Source of the DNA: Xylanibacter muris
GTDB taxonomy: Bacteria > Bacteroidota > Bacteroidia > Bacteroidales > Bacteroidaceae
DNA: 64,000 bases
Reading direction: 5' to 3'
NCBI RefSeq assembly: GCF_013166605.1
Contig: NZ_JABKKF010000014.1
Span: forward strand, 1 to 64,000
Under the pieces are notes generated by a model. The model had not been told where the DNA came from. It searched no databases and was given only the letters and a program-made list of their open reading frames with translations. This document shows, piece after piece, positions 14,511-24,364 of the stretch. Every line of letters starts with the position of its first letter. The stretch's first letter is position 1. The translations under genes and the position numbers were made by a program.

Positions 14511-16862
14511 ATGAAAAGGCTGATAGTCATAATAATGATGATTCTCGTTGCGGCAACGGATATAAATGCCGTGTTGAAAGAAAAGAATCTTGAGAGTACG
14601 CTTTCTGTGCTGCGTATTGAGCTGACAAACTACAGGCGTGAGCTTTCTTCGCAATCCATGCAGAATAAACATAAAGGAGAGGTCGTGCACCGTCAGTTGA
14701 TATCCACGTTACAGAAAAGCAACCAGAACGCCCTGATGCTTTATTCCCAGAATCCCGACTATGTGTTTGACATGGCATACGCCTGTCATGAAGCTACGGA
14801 ACAGTATCTGAACTTCCAGAAATCCCAGTTGCCTTTCAGGAATTATCTGTTGAAAAACAGGCAGGATATTGCCGGCTATGACAGTCTTGCAAAGAGTCTG
14901 CGCACGATGTCTGTAGACATGCTCAGCGATAAGGCAAAGACAGACAGGAATGTATGTCTGACTCTTGCCACAAACATCTGCAACACACTTAAGGAAAACA
15001 ATGATGGAATAGAAGAGTTTATCCGTATATACGACACCACCGAGCTTCATCTTAAGGAAATAAACGATTATGCCAATAAAAGGTATAACGATATTCAGAC
15101 GAGTATATTCAATAATGGTGGAGACGACTATTTTACGATTTTGAAGAATGTGAGACAGAAGTTGAGTAGCACACGGCAGACGGTAATACAGAAGTATGTC
15201 AGCAATTCAAATACAAAGTCGCAATGGAGCAGCAGGTTCATCTTCGGACTGTTCGGTATGATTGCCATATACGGTATTGTGGCTTCTTTTCTCAATGTCA
15301 TGATTCTGAGAGTACTGATGCCTAAGAAATTCCGTACGGAGAAGTTCATGGAGAAGCGCACATATATAATAATGGCGACGACAACAGTTACTTTTGCCCT
15401 TATTCTCGGAATAGTGAGAGCCACCACAGCCCAGAATTTCATCATCATGGCAAGCGACTTGCTCGTGGAGTATGCCTGGTTGCTTGGTGTGGTGCTTATA
15501 TCGTTGCTGCTCAGGCTTAAGGCTGTGCAGATGCATAGCGGTTTCAGAATTTATTCTCCATTGATAATAATGGGGTTCCTTGTCATTTCGTTTCGTATAA
15601 TCCTCATACCCAATGAGCTTGTAAACCTGATCTTCCCACCGATATTGCTGATTTGCGCCCTATGGCAATGGGGTGTCATACGCAGTCATAATAAAAATAT
15701 ACCGCAGAGCGATATTGCCTATACATATATATCGCTTACGGTGTTTGTAATATCGGTAATACTTTCATGGCTTGGCTATACCCTGGCAAGCGTCCAGTTG
15801 CTTATATGGTGGATTATGCAGCTTACGTGCATACTTACCATAACATGTGTCAGCAGGTGGATAACAAAATACGGTGAGAGAAAGAATCTGGCCTCAAAGC
15901 CTGTATCAAAGACATGGGCATATAAGCTGCTTAACGGTGTACTTCTGCCTGTGATGGGAGTCGTCTCGGTCATGATATCGATATACTGGGCGGCAGATGT
16001 ATTTAATCTGAGTGATTTGTGCTGGAAGGTGTTCAACTATAAGTTTGTGAATCTTTCAAACCTCAAGTTGAGCATGACAGGCATTGCCACGGTGGTCAGC
16101 CTTTGGTTCCTGTTTTCATACGTCTGTATGTTTGTGAAAACAGCCCTGTATGATCATTTCAAGAGTCAGGACCCGAATACGGCGGACAGCCGCACGATGA
16201 TGGCAAAGAATGTGATACAGGTGGCTGTGTGGGGAGCTTGGACGCTTGTGAGCCTGTCTGTTCTCGGTATTTCGCTTTCGTGGATACTTGTTATAACCGG
16301 AGGATTGTCTACAGGTATTGGTTTTGCCTCAAAGGACATAATCGAGAATATCTATTATGGCATCTCGTTGATGGCAGGTCGCATAAAAGTAGGCGACCTC
16401 ATAGAATGCGACGGTGTCCGCGGCCGTGTGGCCTCGATAAGCTATACGAGCACATTGCTTGAAGCCACAGACGGTTCTGTAATAGCATTCCAGAACAGCC
16501 AGTTGTTCACAAAGAATTATAAAAATCTTACCCGCAACCACGGATTCGCACTGTCTGTCATCATGTTTGGTATCGGATATGGCAGCAACGTGAAGGAAGT
16601 GAGTGCCATGATAGAGAAGGCCGTTACGGATATGCGTCATCCACTTATGGATGGCAGCAAGCCGGTGAGGGTGGTATTTGTGGAATTTGGCGACAATAGT
16701 GTGAATCTGAAACTGTTCTGCTGGGTTGATGTGCTCAAGCAGGTGTATGCGGAAAGCGACATAAAGGAATGTATATACCGTACGTTGAACGACAATAATA
16801 TAGAGATACCATTCCCACAGAGAGATATATTTATAAAGAATATTGATGCAATAAATAAATGA
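14511..16862 (+). CDS. Large MscS-family mechanosensitive channel
   Basis: A 783-residue inner-membrane protein. It has a signal peptide (residues 1-20, ending DINA), a long helical, probably periplasmic domain (about 21-240), then around ten hydrophobic segments (about 245-610). The C-terminal third is the MscS pore and beta domain: the pore-lining helix TGGLSTGIGFASKDIIENIY, then GRIKVGDLIECDGVRGRVASIS and a cytoplasmic alpha/beta region ending IPFPQRDIFI. This architecture matches large MscS homologues (MscK/YbdG-like), which release solutes during hypo-osmotic shock. The extra N-terminal domain may sense the envelope. It starts just right of the CRISPR array and is probably unrelated to it. 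Confidence 0.88.
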   Translation: MKRLIVIIMMILVAATDINAVLKEKNLESTLSVLRIELTNYRRELSSQSMQNKHKGEVVHRQLISTLQKSNQNALMLYSQNPDYVFDMAYACHEATEQYLNFQKSQLPFRNYLLKNRQDIAGYDSLAKSLRTMSVDMLSDKAKTDRNVCLTLATNICNTLKENNDGIEEFIRIYDTTELHLKEINDYANKRYNDIQTSIFNNGGDDYFTILKNVRQKLSSTRQTVIQKYVSNSNTKSQWSSRFIFGLFGMIAIYGIVASFLNVMILRVLMPKKFRTEKFMEKRTYIIMATTTVTFALILGIVRATTAQNFIIMASDLLVEYAWLLGVVLISLLLRLKAVQMHSGFRIYSPLIIMGFLVISFRIILIPNELVNLIFPPILLICALWQWGVIRSHNKNIPQSDIAYTYISLTVFVISVILSWLGYTLASVQLLIWWIMQLTCILTITCVSRWITKYGERKNLASKPVSKTWAYKLLNGVLLPVMGVVSVMISIYWAADVFNLSDLCWKVFNYKFVNLSNLKLSMTGIATVVSLWFLFSYVCMFVKTALYDHFKSQDPNTADSRTMMAKNVIQVAVWGAWTLVSLSVLGISLSWILVITGGLSTGIGFASKDIIENIYYGISLMAGRIKVGDLIECDGVRGRVASISYTSTLLEATDGSVIAFQNSQLFTKNYKNLTRNHGFALSVIMFGIGYGSNVKEVSAMIEKAVTDMRHPLMDGSKPVRVVFVEFGDNSVNLKLFCWVDVLKQVYAESDIKECIYRTLNDNNIEIPFPQRDIFIKNIDAINK

Positions 16863-16980
16863 CGCGGTGGCATATGGATGGCTTAATATATTTGTATACA
16901 CATTGATTCAGTATATAAAACAGGCAGGTGATGAAAACTTAAAAGAAAGAAAAAATTTTGTAGCTTTCATTTAAATGCCG

Positions 16981-16988
16981 TAAATTTG
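16981..16988 (+). promoter_or_regulatory. -7 element of the kdsA-kdsD operon
   Basis: TAAATTTG matches TAnnTTTG, 41 bases before the first possible start of kdsA. Confidence 0.5.
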
Positions 16989-17052
16989 CACCGTTTTATT
17001 TAACAGCTAAAATACCTATACGGCTTCGATGAATCTAAAACGAACAAAAAAC

Positions 17053-17808
17053 ATGAATAAAACCATAATAGCAGGGCCATGCGTCATTGAGACGTATGAG
17101 GTGCTTGATGCTGTGGCACGCAAAATTGTAGAGATAAACAGCAAATACGGTGTAGACATAATTTTCAAGTCTTCGTTTGATAAGGCCAACCGTACTTCAA
17201 TCCGTTCATACCGCGGACTGGGGATGGAAAAAGGTCTTGAGATGCTTGCCGGTATAAAGCGGAAATACGGGCTTAGGATACTTACGGATATACATGAGAG
17301 TTTTCAGGCCGCGCCTGCGGCAGAGGTGGCCGATGTACTCCAGATACCGGCTTTTCTGTGTCGGCAGACCGATTTGCTTGTGAGTGCGGCAAAGACAGGA
17401 CGCATCGTAAACATAAAGAAAGCGCAGTTTCTCGGTGCATCGGACATGAGGTATCCGGTTGAGAAAGCCCGTGATGCAGGTGCAAAAGATATATGGCTTA
17501 CTGAGCGCGGCAATATCATGGGATATAATAATCTTGTGGTGGATTTCCGTAATATTCCCGGGATGCTTGATATTGTTCCTACGGTGATAATGGACTGTAC
17601 TCATAGCGTACAACGTCCGGGAAGACTTGACGGCAAGACCGGTGGTGACCGACGCTTTGTTCCGCAAATGGCCATGGCGGCAAAGGCTTTCGGAGCCACA
17701 GGATGGTTTTTCGAAGTGCACCCCGAGCCGGACAAGGGTATGAGTGATGCGGCAAACATGCTTGAGCTCGATAAGCTGGAAGGGCTTGTGGAAGAGTTGA
17801 TTAAGTAA
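17053..17808 (+). CDS. kdsA: 3-deoxy-8-phosphooctulonate synthase (KdsA)
   Basis: Condenses arabinose-5-phosphate with phosphoenolpyruvate to Kdo-8-phosphate, the committed step in making the Kdo sugar of lipopolysaccharide. Motifs: IAGPCVIE at the N-terminus, FKSSFDKANRTS, GLGMEKGLEML, DIWLTERGNIMGYNN, MDCTHSVQRPG and FEVHPEPDKGMSD. I place the start at 17053 (MNKTIIAGPC). An in-frame ATG at 17029 would add eight basic residues and cannot be excluded. The Kdo precursor isomerase gene follows 25 bases downstream, so the two consecutive enzymes of the pathway are probably co-expressed. Confidence 0.95.
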   Translation: MNKTIIAGPCVIETYEVLDAVARKIVEINSKYGVDIIFKSSFDKANRTSIRSYRGLGMEKGLEMLAGIKRKYGLRILTDIHESFQAAPAAEVADVLQIPAFLCRQTDLLVSAAKTGRIVNIKKAQFLGASDMRYPVEKARDAGAKDIWLTERGNIMGYNNLVVDFRNIPGMLDIVPTVIMDCTHSVQRPGRLDGKTGGDRRFVPQMAMAAKAFGATGWFFEVHPEPDKGMSDAANMLELDKLEGLVEELIK

Positions 17809-17833
17809 AGGAAAAATTAGAAAACCGGAGACA

Positions 17834-18784
17834 ATGAATAAGATAAGGGAAAGCGCGATACAGTGTATCAGAGACGAGGCTCAGGCTATGCTCGACCTCA
17901 TACCGCAGATAGACGGTGATTTTGACAGGGCCGTGGAACTGATATTCCATTGCCACGGCAAGGTGATTGTGACAGGAGTAGGCAAAAGCGGCCATATAGG
18001 TGCAAAAATAGCAGCCACGTTGTCAAGTACCGGCACACCGTCGTTCTATATAAATCCGCTTGACGTCTTTCATGGTGACCTTGGAGTGATGACGAAAGAC
18101 GATGTCGTGTTGGCAATATCCAATTCAGGAAATACCGATGAACTGCTGAGGTTTATTCCGATGGTGCTGCACATGGAAATACCTATTGTGGCAATGAGCG
18201 GAAACCCCGGTTCGCTTCTGGCAAAATATTCTACGTGTCATATCAATGTTAGCGTGAGCAAGGAGGCCTGTCCTCTGAATCTCGCCCCTACGAGCAGCAC
18301 GACGGCTGCCCTTGCCATGGGTGACGCTCTTGCCGTGGCACTGATGAAACTTCGTAATTTTCAGCCGAACGATTTCGCGCAGTTCCATCCCGGAGGAGAA
18401 TTAGGCAAGAGACTTCTCACCACTGCACAGGATGTGATGCATACGGTGAGCCTGCCGACGATAGCACCGGACATGCACCTCGGAGAGGCGATAATCCTCG
18501 TGAGCAAGGGAAAACTCGGTCTTGGAATTGCCACCGACAGCGGCAGGATAACAGGGCTGATTACCGATGGCGACATAAGGAGGGCCATGGAGAAATGGCA
18601 GGCAGAGTTCTTCGACAAGACCGTGGCAGACATAATGACAGTATCACCGAAGACGGTATTGCCTCAGACAAAGATTTCAGATATACAGAAGATAATGAAC
18701 AGGTATAAGATACATTCCGTGCTTGTGACCGATGAAGACAGGCGGTTGTTGGGCGTGGTCGACCATTATTCCTGTATGATATAA
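17834..18784 (+). CDS. kdsD: Arabinose-5-phosphate isomerase, KpsF/GutQ family
   Basis: A 316-residue enzyme that converts ribulose-5-phosphate to arabinose-5-phosphate, the substrate of KdsA encoded just upstream. It has an N-terminal SIS domain (about residues 35-170) with GVGKSGHIGAKIAATLSSTGTPS and SNSGNTDELL, then two CBS domains (about 200-316). The segment LAPTSSTTAALAMGDALAVAL is typical of this branch. The pairing with kdsA supports the Kdo role over a capsule or glucitol role. The next gene begins 11 bases later, so all three may share a transcript. Confidence 0.92.
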   Translation: MNKIRESAIQCIRDEAQAMLDLIPQIDGDFDRAVELIFHCHGKVIVTGVGKSGHIGAKIAATLSSTGTPSFYINPLDVFHGDLGVMTKDDVVLAISNSGNTDELLRFIPMVLHMEIPIVAMSGNPGSLLAKYSTCHINVSVSKEACPLNLAPTSSTTAALAMGDALAVALMKLRNFQPNDFAQFHPGGELGKRLLTTAQDVMHTVSLPTIAPDMHLGEAIILVSKGKLGLGIATDSGRITGLITDGDIRRAMEKWQAEFFDKTVADIMTVSPKTVLPQTKISDIQKIMNRYKIHSVLVTDEDRRLLGVVDHYSCMI

Positions 18785-18795
18785 ATAATATCGTG

Positions 18796-20061
18796 ATGAA
18801 AAAGGCATTTTTCATTGCAGTTGCGGCATTGTGCATTGTGTTGGATGTAAATGCCGTAACCGCAAGCGATTCTGCAATAACAGACATTCTTGAAAAGAAA
18901 GGCATCGTCTTCACCCATAATAATTCCGTGACGTTGCTTACCACGGGCCATGATAAGTTTGTGGATATGTTTAATGCCATAAGCCAGGCCAAGAGCAGCG
19001 TGCATCTTGAGTATTTTAATTTCAGAAACGATTCCATTGCCTCGGAACTTTTTGATATTCTGAAACGTAAAGCTGCCGAAGGCGTGGAAGTGAGGGCCCT
19101 TTTCGACGGTTTCGGAAATTCATCGAATAACCGGCCGCTGAGAAAGCGTCATATAGACAGTTTGCGTAAGGCCGGTGTCAACATACACGAATTCGATCCG
19201 TTGCGATTTCCGTGGATAAATCATGTGTTCAGCCGCGACCATAGAAAAATTGTTGTCATAGACGGAAACATCGCCTATACCGGTGGAATGAACGTTGCAG
19301 ACTACTATATAAAGGGTACGGAGCAAGTGGGAGAGTGGCATGATATGCACTGCAGGATAGAAGGAGGGGCCGTAAGCCAGCTTCAGATGATATTTGTGAG
19401 AATATGGAAAAAGGTGACGGGGGAGGACTTGTGGAATCCTAAGTATTTCCGTGCATACGAGCCTGTGGAGATAAGCGGGCTTTCTCCTGACACGACGCCT
19501 ACGGCCCGTCACAAGACAATTGGTATAATAAACCGTGAACCCCACGCTTCTCCTGATATAATAAGGGCGTTTTATATAGGAGCGATAAACAGTGCGGAAG
19601 ATTCGGTGAAGCTTATAAATCCGTATTTCACATTGAACGGTAAGTTGAAGCGTGCAATAAAGAGAGCATTGAAACGGGGGGTTAAGTTTGAAATACTTGT
19701 TTCGGCAAAGAGCGACATTCCTCTCACACCGGACTGTGTTATGTATAACGTGCATAAACTGATGAAGCGCGGTGCCGATGTGTGGATATATCAGCCCGGT
19801 TTTCATCATACGAAGGTTATGATGGTTGACGGACGGTTCTGTACCGTGGGAAGCGCAAATCTCAACTCACGCAGTCTAAGCTGGGATTATGAGGCCAATG
19901 CCGTGATAATCGACACATGCACGACGCGTCAGCTGAATGATATTTTTGACGGAGACAAGAAAAAGAGCATATACCTCACTCCTGAGTATTGGAAGGAGAG
20001 CCGTTCCACATGGAAGAAGTTTGTGGGATGGTTTGCCCACCTGCTTGCACCGTTCCTGTAG
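18796..20061 (+). CDS. Phospholipase D-like / cardiolipin synthase-like protein
   Basis: A 421-residue protein with two HKD motifs of the phospholipase D superfamily: DHRKIVVIDG followed by YTGGMN, and HHTKVMMVDG followed by GSANLNSRSL. The layout matches cardiolipin synthases, which join two phosphatidylglycerols. Instead of the two N-terminal membrane helices of ClsA it has a single cleavable-looking signal sequence (residues 1-20, ending DVNAV), so it may act on the periplasmic face. An in-frame GTG at 18793 directly precedes ATG 18796; I take the ATG. It follows kdsD by 11 bases. Family is certain; the exact substrate is not. Confidence 0.8.
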   Translation: MKKAFFIAVAALCIVLDVNAVTASDSAITDILEKKGIVFTHNNSVTLLTTGHDKFVDMFNAISQAKSSVHLEYFNFRNDSIASELFDILKRKAAEGVEVRALFDGFGNSSNNRPLRKRHIDSLRKAGVNIHEFDPLRFPWINHVFSRDHRKIVVIDGNIAYTGGMNVADYYIKGTEQVGEWHDMHCRIEGGAVSQLQMIFVRIWKKVTGEDLWNPKYFRAYEPVEISGLSPDTTPTARHKTIGIINREPHASPDIIRAFYIGAINSAEDSVKLINPYFTLNGKLKRAIKRALKRGVKFEILVSAKSDIPLTPDCVMYNVHKLMKRGADVWIYQPGFHHTKVMMVDGRFCTVGSANLNSRSLSWDYEANAVIIDTCTTRQLNDIFDGDKKKSIYLTPEYWKESRSTWKKFVGWFAHLLAPFL

Positions 20062-20094
20062 ACGGTGGCTTTGGCTACAGGCATATAATATACG

Positions 20095-20149
20095 CGCAAT
20101 GATTTAATTTGTCTTTCAATATCGTAAAAAAACAAATTAAATCATTGCG
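20095..20149. terminator. Hairpin with 18-bp perfect arms after the PLD-like gene
   Basis: Arms 20095-20112 and 20132-20149 are perfectly complementary over 18 bp, followed by GTTTTGTATAT on the plus strand. It lies 34 bases after the stop and before the enolase promoter, so it probably ends the upstream transcript. Confidence 0.65.
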
Positions 20150-20187
20150 GTTTTGTATATGGCAGACGGCTTTCGGTGAAATTCATT

Positions 20188-20298
20188 TATCTTTGTGGGG
20201 GGATAAGCGGCACACACCTTAAGAGTGTTGTGGCGTGCTTTCGGTACGTGTCAGGCGGAAAAATATCCGCAGGCAATACTTATATGTACGGCTTATCC
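20188..20298 (+). promoter_or_regulatory. Promoter and structured leader of eno
   Basis: TATCTTTG (20188-20195) is a -7 match, giving a start near 20202. The transcript would begin with GGATAAGC (20201-20208), perfectly complementary to GCTTATCC (20291-20298). Inside lies a second hairpin, GCGGA/TCCGC (20255-20270). The leader of about 140 bases is therefore likely structured. I recognise no known riboswitch. Confidence 0.45.
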
Positions 20299-20328
20299 TT
20301 ACTCGTACGATTTATTTACAGACATTAA

Positions 20329-21648
<1,320 letters not shown>

Positions 21649-21649
21649 T

Positions 21650-21889
21650 ATGATAATACTGCATATCGTACTTCTTGTCGGGGCTTTTGCGGCCATGGTC
21701 CTGCGCAGTCGGGTTTTGAAGCTTAAAGCAACGTTTTTCGATACGTTCCTGTCTGTATTGTTTTTTATTATGATTCTAAATCTGACAGACAGACTGATAC
21801 CCGGCCACATGGTTCTGTCTTTCTTTATAGGTGCGGTGATATATGCTCCGGTAATACTTTGGCTGAGCAGGGATGTACCTAAGGAATGA
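21650..21889 (+). CDS. Small membrane protein, unknown
   Basis: A 79-residue hydrophobic protein with about three transmembrane segments (roughly residues 2-18, 29-48 and 52-72) and short polar ends. I do not recognise the family. The gene begins one base after the eno stop, so it should be translated from the same message. Tight coupling and a good reading frame make it likely to be real. The 3' side ends in a hairpin region shared with the converging hydrolase gene. Confidence 0.6.
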   Translation: MIILHIVLLVGAFAAMVLRSRVLKLKATFFDTFLSVLFFIMILNLTDRLIPGHMVLSFFIGAVIYAPVILWLSRDVPKE

Positions 21890-21918
21890 TAAGAAGTGTA
21901 ATAATTTGCGGGTGCTGT

Positions 21919-21960
21919 AAAAAAGGCATCACCATGGAATATGTTATTCTATGGTGATGC
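21919..21960 (-). terminator. Terminator overlapping the end of the hydrolase gene
   Basis: Arms GCATCACCAT (21926-21935) and ATGGTGATGC (21951-21960) form a 10-bp stem. On the minus strand it is followed by a T run (complement of the As at 21919-21924). The right arm lies within the last codons of the 21944-22771 gene. Confidence 0.75.
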
Positions 21961-22771
21961 TTGTGTCGTATACTATCTCAGGATCCTGTCCTGAGAACTC
22001 CATGTCTTTATAAGCTTTTGGCAAATCATTGTTGCCTATGTTGATGTCTTGCCTCACTGGACGTTCCCTGTCTCTTAGTGAATGTGAGAACAGCCAATCG
22101 TACATCTTCCTCATATAGAAAATCCTTGCAAGAGCTCCATGAGAGGCTCCTGGCAGCCAGTCGTATCGCAACCGCTTGTCGTTGCCAGATGATTTCAGGG
22201 CGTCGACCACCACTTTCGATTGTCTCACAGGCACGGCTCTGTCTGCGGTGCCGTGCATGATCCAAAGCGGAAGTTTGCCAAGTCCCTGCATGTCCTTCAG
22301 TGTGCATCCTCCGCACAGGGCCATTGCCGCTGCGATTTTATCGGGATATGTTCCTGCGAAATCGAGTGTTCCATATCCTCCGAGGCTCATGCCCGCCACG
22401 TAGACGCGGGTGGAGTCGAGTGCATAGTGCTTTTTCGTCCATTCAAGTACTTCGTTTATCTTTTGCGGTTTCCATGCGCCTCCCGGATTCTGCGGGACAA
22501 CTACAATGGCATCTATCTGTCTTCCCTTTACTATCGCATGCAGAGGGCCATAGCGTCTTACACGGTTAAGGTCTTTTCCGCAAAGGCTTTGTCCATGGAG
22601 GAAGATTATCACAGGAGTGTTTTCCAATGTATAGTAATATTCCGTTGGGGTATATACCCAAAAGTTGTATCCTCCTGGGATGGAATCTTTCACGGGACGT
22701 ATGAAGTCGTACTGGGCACTTATTCCGAGCACCATGCACAACATATATGTGATTATAATCAGTTTTTTCAT
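21944..22771 (-). CDS. Exported alpha/beta hydrolase (esterase/depolymerase-like)
   Basis: A 275-residue protein with an N-terminal signal peptide (hydrophobic to about residue 19, ending GISAQ). The catalytic triad can be placed: nucleophile in GMSLGGYG, Asp in HGTADRAVP, His in PGASHGALAR. The oxyanion region FLHGQSLCGKDL fits carboxylesterase or polyhydroxybutyrate-depolymerase-like enzymes common in Bacteroidetes. The true substrate is unknown; acyl or feruloyl ester removal from polysaccharides is one possibility. It stands alone. Its promoter is at 22847-22854 and its terminator overlaps the 3' end. Confidence 0.78.
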   Translation of the reverse strand: MKKLIIITYMLCMVLGISAQYDFIRPVKDSIPGGYNFWVYTPTEYYYTLENTPVIIFLHGQSLCGKDLNRVRRYGPLHAIVKGRQIDAIVVVPQNPGGAWKPQKINEVLEWTKKHYALDSTRVYVAGMSLGGYGTLDFAGTYPDKIAAAMALCGGCTLKDMQGLGKLPLWIMHGTADRAVPVRQSKVVVDALKSSGNDKRLRYDWLPGASHGALARIFYMRKMYDWLFSHSLRDRERPVRQDINIGNNDLPKAYKDMEFSGQDPEIVYDTSITIE

Positions 22772-22835
22772 TTAAAGTCGTGTTTTAGCTGTTATGTACT
22801 TGTAAATGCCGTTTCTTGGTATATGGGAGGTATCG

Positions 22836-22854
22836 CTTATCTTATGCAAATTTA
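22836..22854 (-). promoter_or_regulatory. Promoter of the exported hydrolase with shared start-site motif
   Basis: On the minus strand TAAATTTG (22847-22854) matches TAnnTTTG. It is followed by CATAAGATAAGCG, almost identical to the words after the -7 element of the exported DUF362 gene (6882-6904). Confidence 0.5.
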
Positions 22855-23132
22855 CATGAAATTATTGAAAATTCCACACAGGAGGATAAAGAAATGATTT
22901 TTCTTTAGAGGAAAGATACGGATCGTTTCCGGCAGATTCACGATGCACTCCTGTTGATTTTCTGGTATTTTACCCATTTGCGGCATTCTGCGGCCTTTGC
23001 ATTGCCGGAGACGGACGGCAGCTTAACAGGGAATCCTGCGTATATATTGTAAAAAGTATTGCCTGAATCATATAGGTTTTTCACTTCCGGAAAATAAAAA
23101 GATACGGTTTGAAGTTTAAAACATCCACGTAT

Positions 23133-23165
23133 TTTGGATAATCTCGATAAAAATTAGTAACTTCG
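23133..23165 (+). promoter_or_regulatory. Promoter of the DUF4375 gene
   Basis: TTTG (23133-23136), 21 bases, TAACTTCG (23158-23165): one mismatch to the Bacteroidetes consensus. The start codon is at 23243. Confidence 0.5.
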
Positions 23166-23242
23166 CAGCATAAAATGCTGTGTGGGCATGCGTATATATA
23201 CCGTATGTCGTACAGGAATTTCATGAATAAGATACAGTACGG

Positions 23243-23749
23243 ATGAAAGAGATAATCATAAGAGACGCAGCGTTGAGGGCTGCCGCGGCGGAAGGCATGG
23301 ATGCATTTGTTTCGGTGTTCATAGAGGCGATAGACAAGGCTATAGGCGGCAGGCTTGATGCCGGAAGCATGGCCGATTTGAATACAGACCAGATAACTCT
23401 CATGGCATACAGTATTTTGCGTGATGAAGTGATGGACGGAGGATTCGTGCAGCTCATTCACAATGGCTATGGAGGATTCATATTTCTCAACCCTTTTGCC
23501 AAAGTATTGAGAATGTGGGGAATGAGGAGCTTGTCCAAGCTGATATATAATGCCCACACATTATATTTAAAGTATCGTGCAGATATAGAGCGCGAGTGCA
23601 CGGAGGAAGAGTTCATGGCCATGTTTGAGAAATATCCGGAATTTGACGACATGGACGATGAGTTTGTGGAAAACGAAGAGGAATGGACATCCTGCATCGC
23701 GGCATATATTGACGACCATATCGAAAGTTTTGCGAAAATAGAGCCGTAA
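23243..23749 (+). CDS. DUF4375 (DMP19-like) family protein
   Basis: A 168-residue cytosolic protein. The core LMAYSILRDEVMDGGFVQLIHNGYGGFIF is the signature of DUF4375, a family related to DMP19, a bacterial DNA-mimic protein. The C-terminal third is very acidic (EFDDMDDEFVENEEEW), which would suit binding to a basic surface. No activity can be assigned. The gene precedes smpB by 37 bases on the same strand and may share its transcript. Confidence 0.7.
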   Translation: MKEIIIRDAALRAAAAEGMDAFVSVFIEAIDKAIGGRLDAGSMADLNTDQITLMAYSILRDEVMDGGFVQLIHNGYGGFIFLNPFAKVLRMWGMRSLSKLIYNAHTLYLKYRADIERECTEEEFMAMFEKYPEFDDMDDEFVENEEEWTSCIAAYIDDHIESFAKIEP

Positions 23750-23786
23750 GTGTATTTGAGCATGCCGGTAAATGTAAGATTGAATA

Positions 23787-24266
23787 ATGAATAAGGAACA
23801 AGAACTTTTAAGAAAAAAGAGCCCTGTAAATATAAAGAATAAGAAAGCCTCATTTGAGTATTTCTTCATAGACACGTATACTGCAGGAATAGTGCTTACT
23901 GGAACGGAAATAAAGTCTATACGAATGGGAAAAGCCAGTCTGGTGGATACATTCTGTTATATCAGCAACGGTGAGATTTGGGTAAAGGGAATGAATGTAA
24001 GTCCCTATTTTTATGGCTCGTATAACAACCATGAGGCCAAGCGTGACCGTAAGCTCCTGCTTAACAGGAAAGAAATAGCAAAGTTGCAGAGTGCTACCAA
24101 ACAGACAGGATTTACCATCGTCCCCCTCCTTGTGTTTATTGACGACAAGGGGCGTGCAAAGATGGATATTGCGCTGTGTAAGGGAAAGAAAGAATTTGAC
24201 AAGCGTCAGACACTTAAAGAAAAAGAAGATCGGCGTGAGATGGACAGGGCCATAAAGCATTATTAG
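23787..24266 (+). CDS. smpB: SsrA-binding protein SmpB
   Basis: A 159-residue RNA-binding protein that partners tmRNA in rescuing stalled ribosomes. Core motifs: [29 protein letters not shown] at the start of the OB fold, [29 protein letters not shown] and the basic C-terminal tail [24 protein letters not shown]. Length matches the family. No ssrA gene is visible in this window. Confidence 0.95.
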   Translation: MNKEQELLRKKSPVNIKNKKASFEYFFIDTYTAGIVLTGTEIKSIRMGKASLVDTFCYISNGEIWVKGMNVSPYFYGSYNNHEAKRDRKLLLNRKEIAKLQSATKQTGFTIVPLLVFIDDKGRAKMDIALCKGKKEFDKRQTLKEKEDRREMDRAIKHY

Positions 24267-24364
24267 ACGATATATGGCCAATTTGCCGGATTGTGTCTGC
24301 CTGTTGTAAGACATATATCATATAGGCATGATAAGTTATTATAAATGCAAAGGATAATTCAAAA

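Larger units (their letters stand above)
22772..23242. other. 471-base divergent intergenic region
   Basis: It carries the minus-strand promoter of the hydrolase (22847-22854) and the plus-strand promoter of the DUF4375 gene (23133-23165). The middle shows no coding signal or clear structure. Confidence 0.6.

Noticed and set aside
18793..18795. GTG start of the PLD-like gene
   Set aside because: An ATG follows immediately and gives the same signal peptide.
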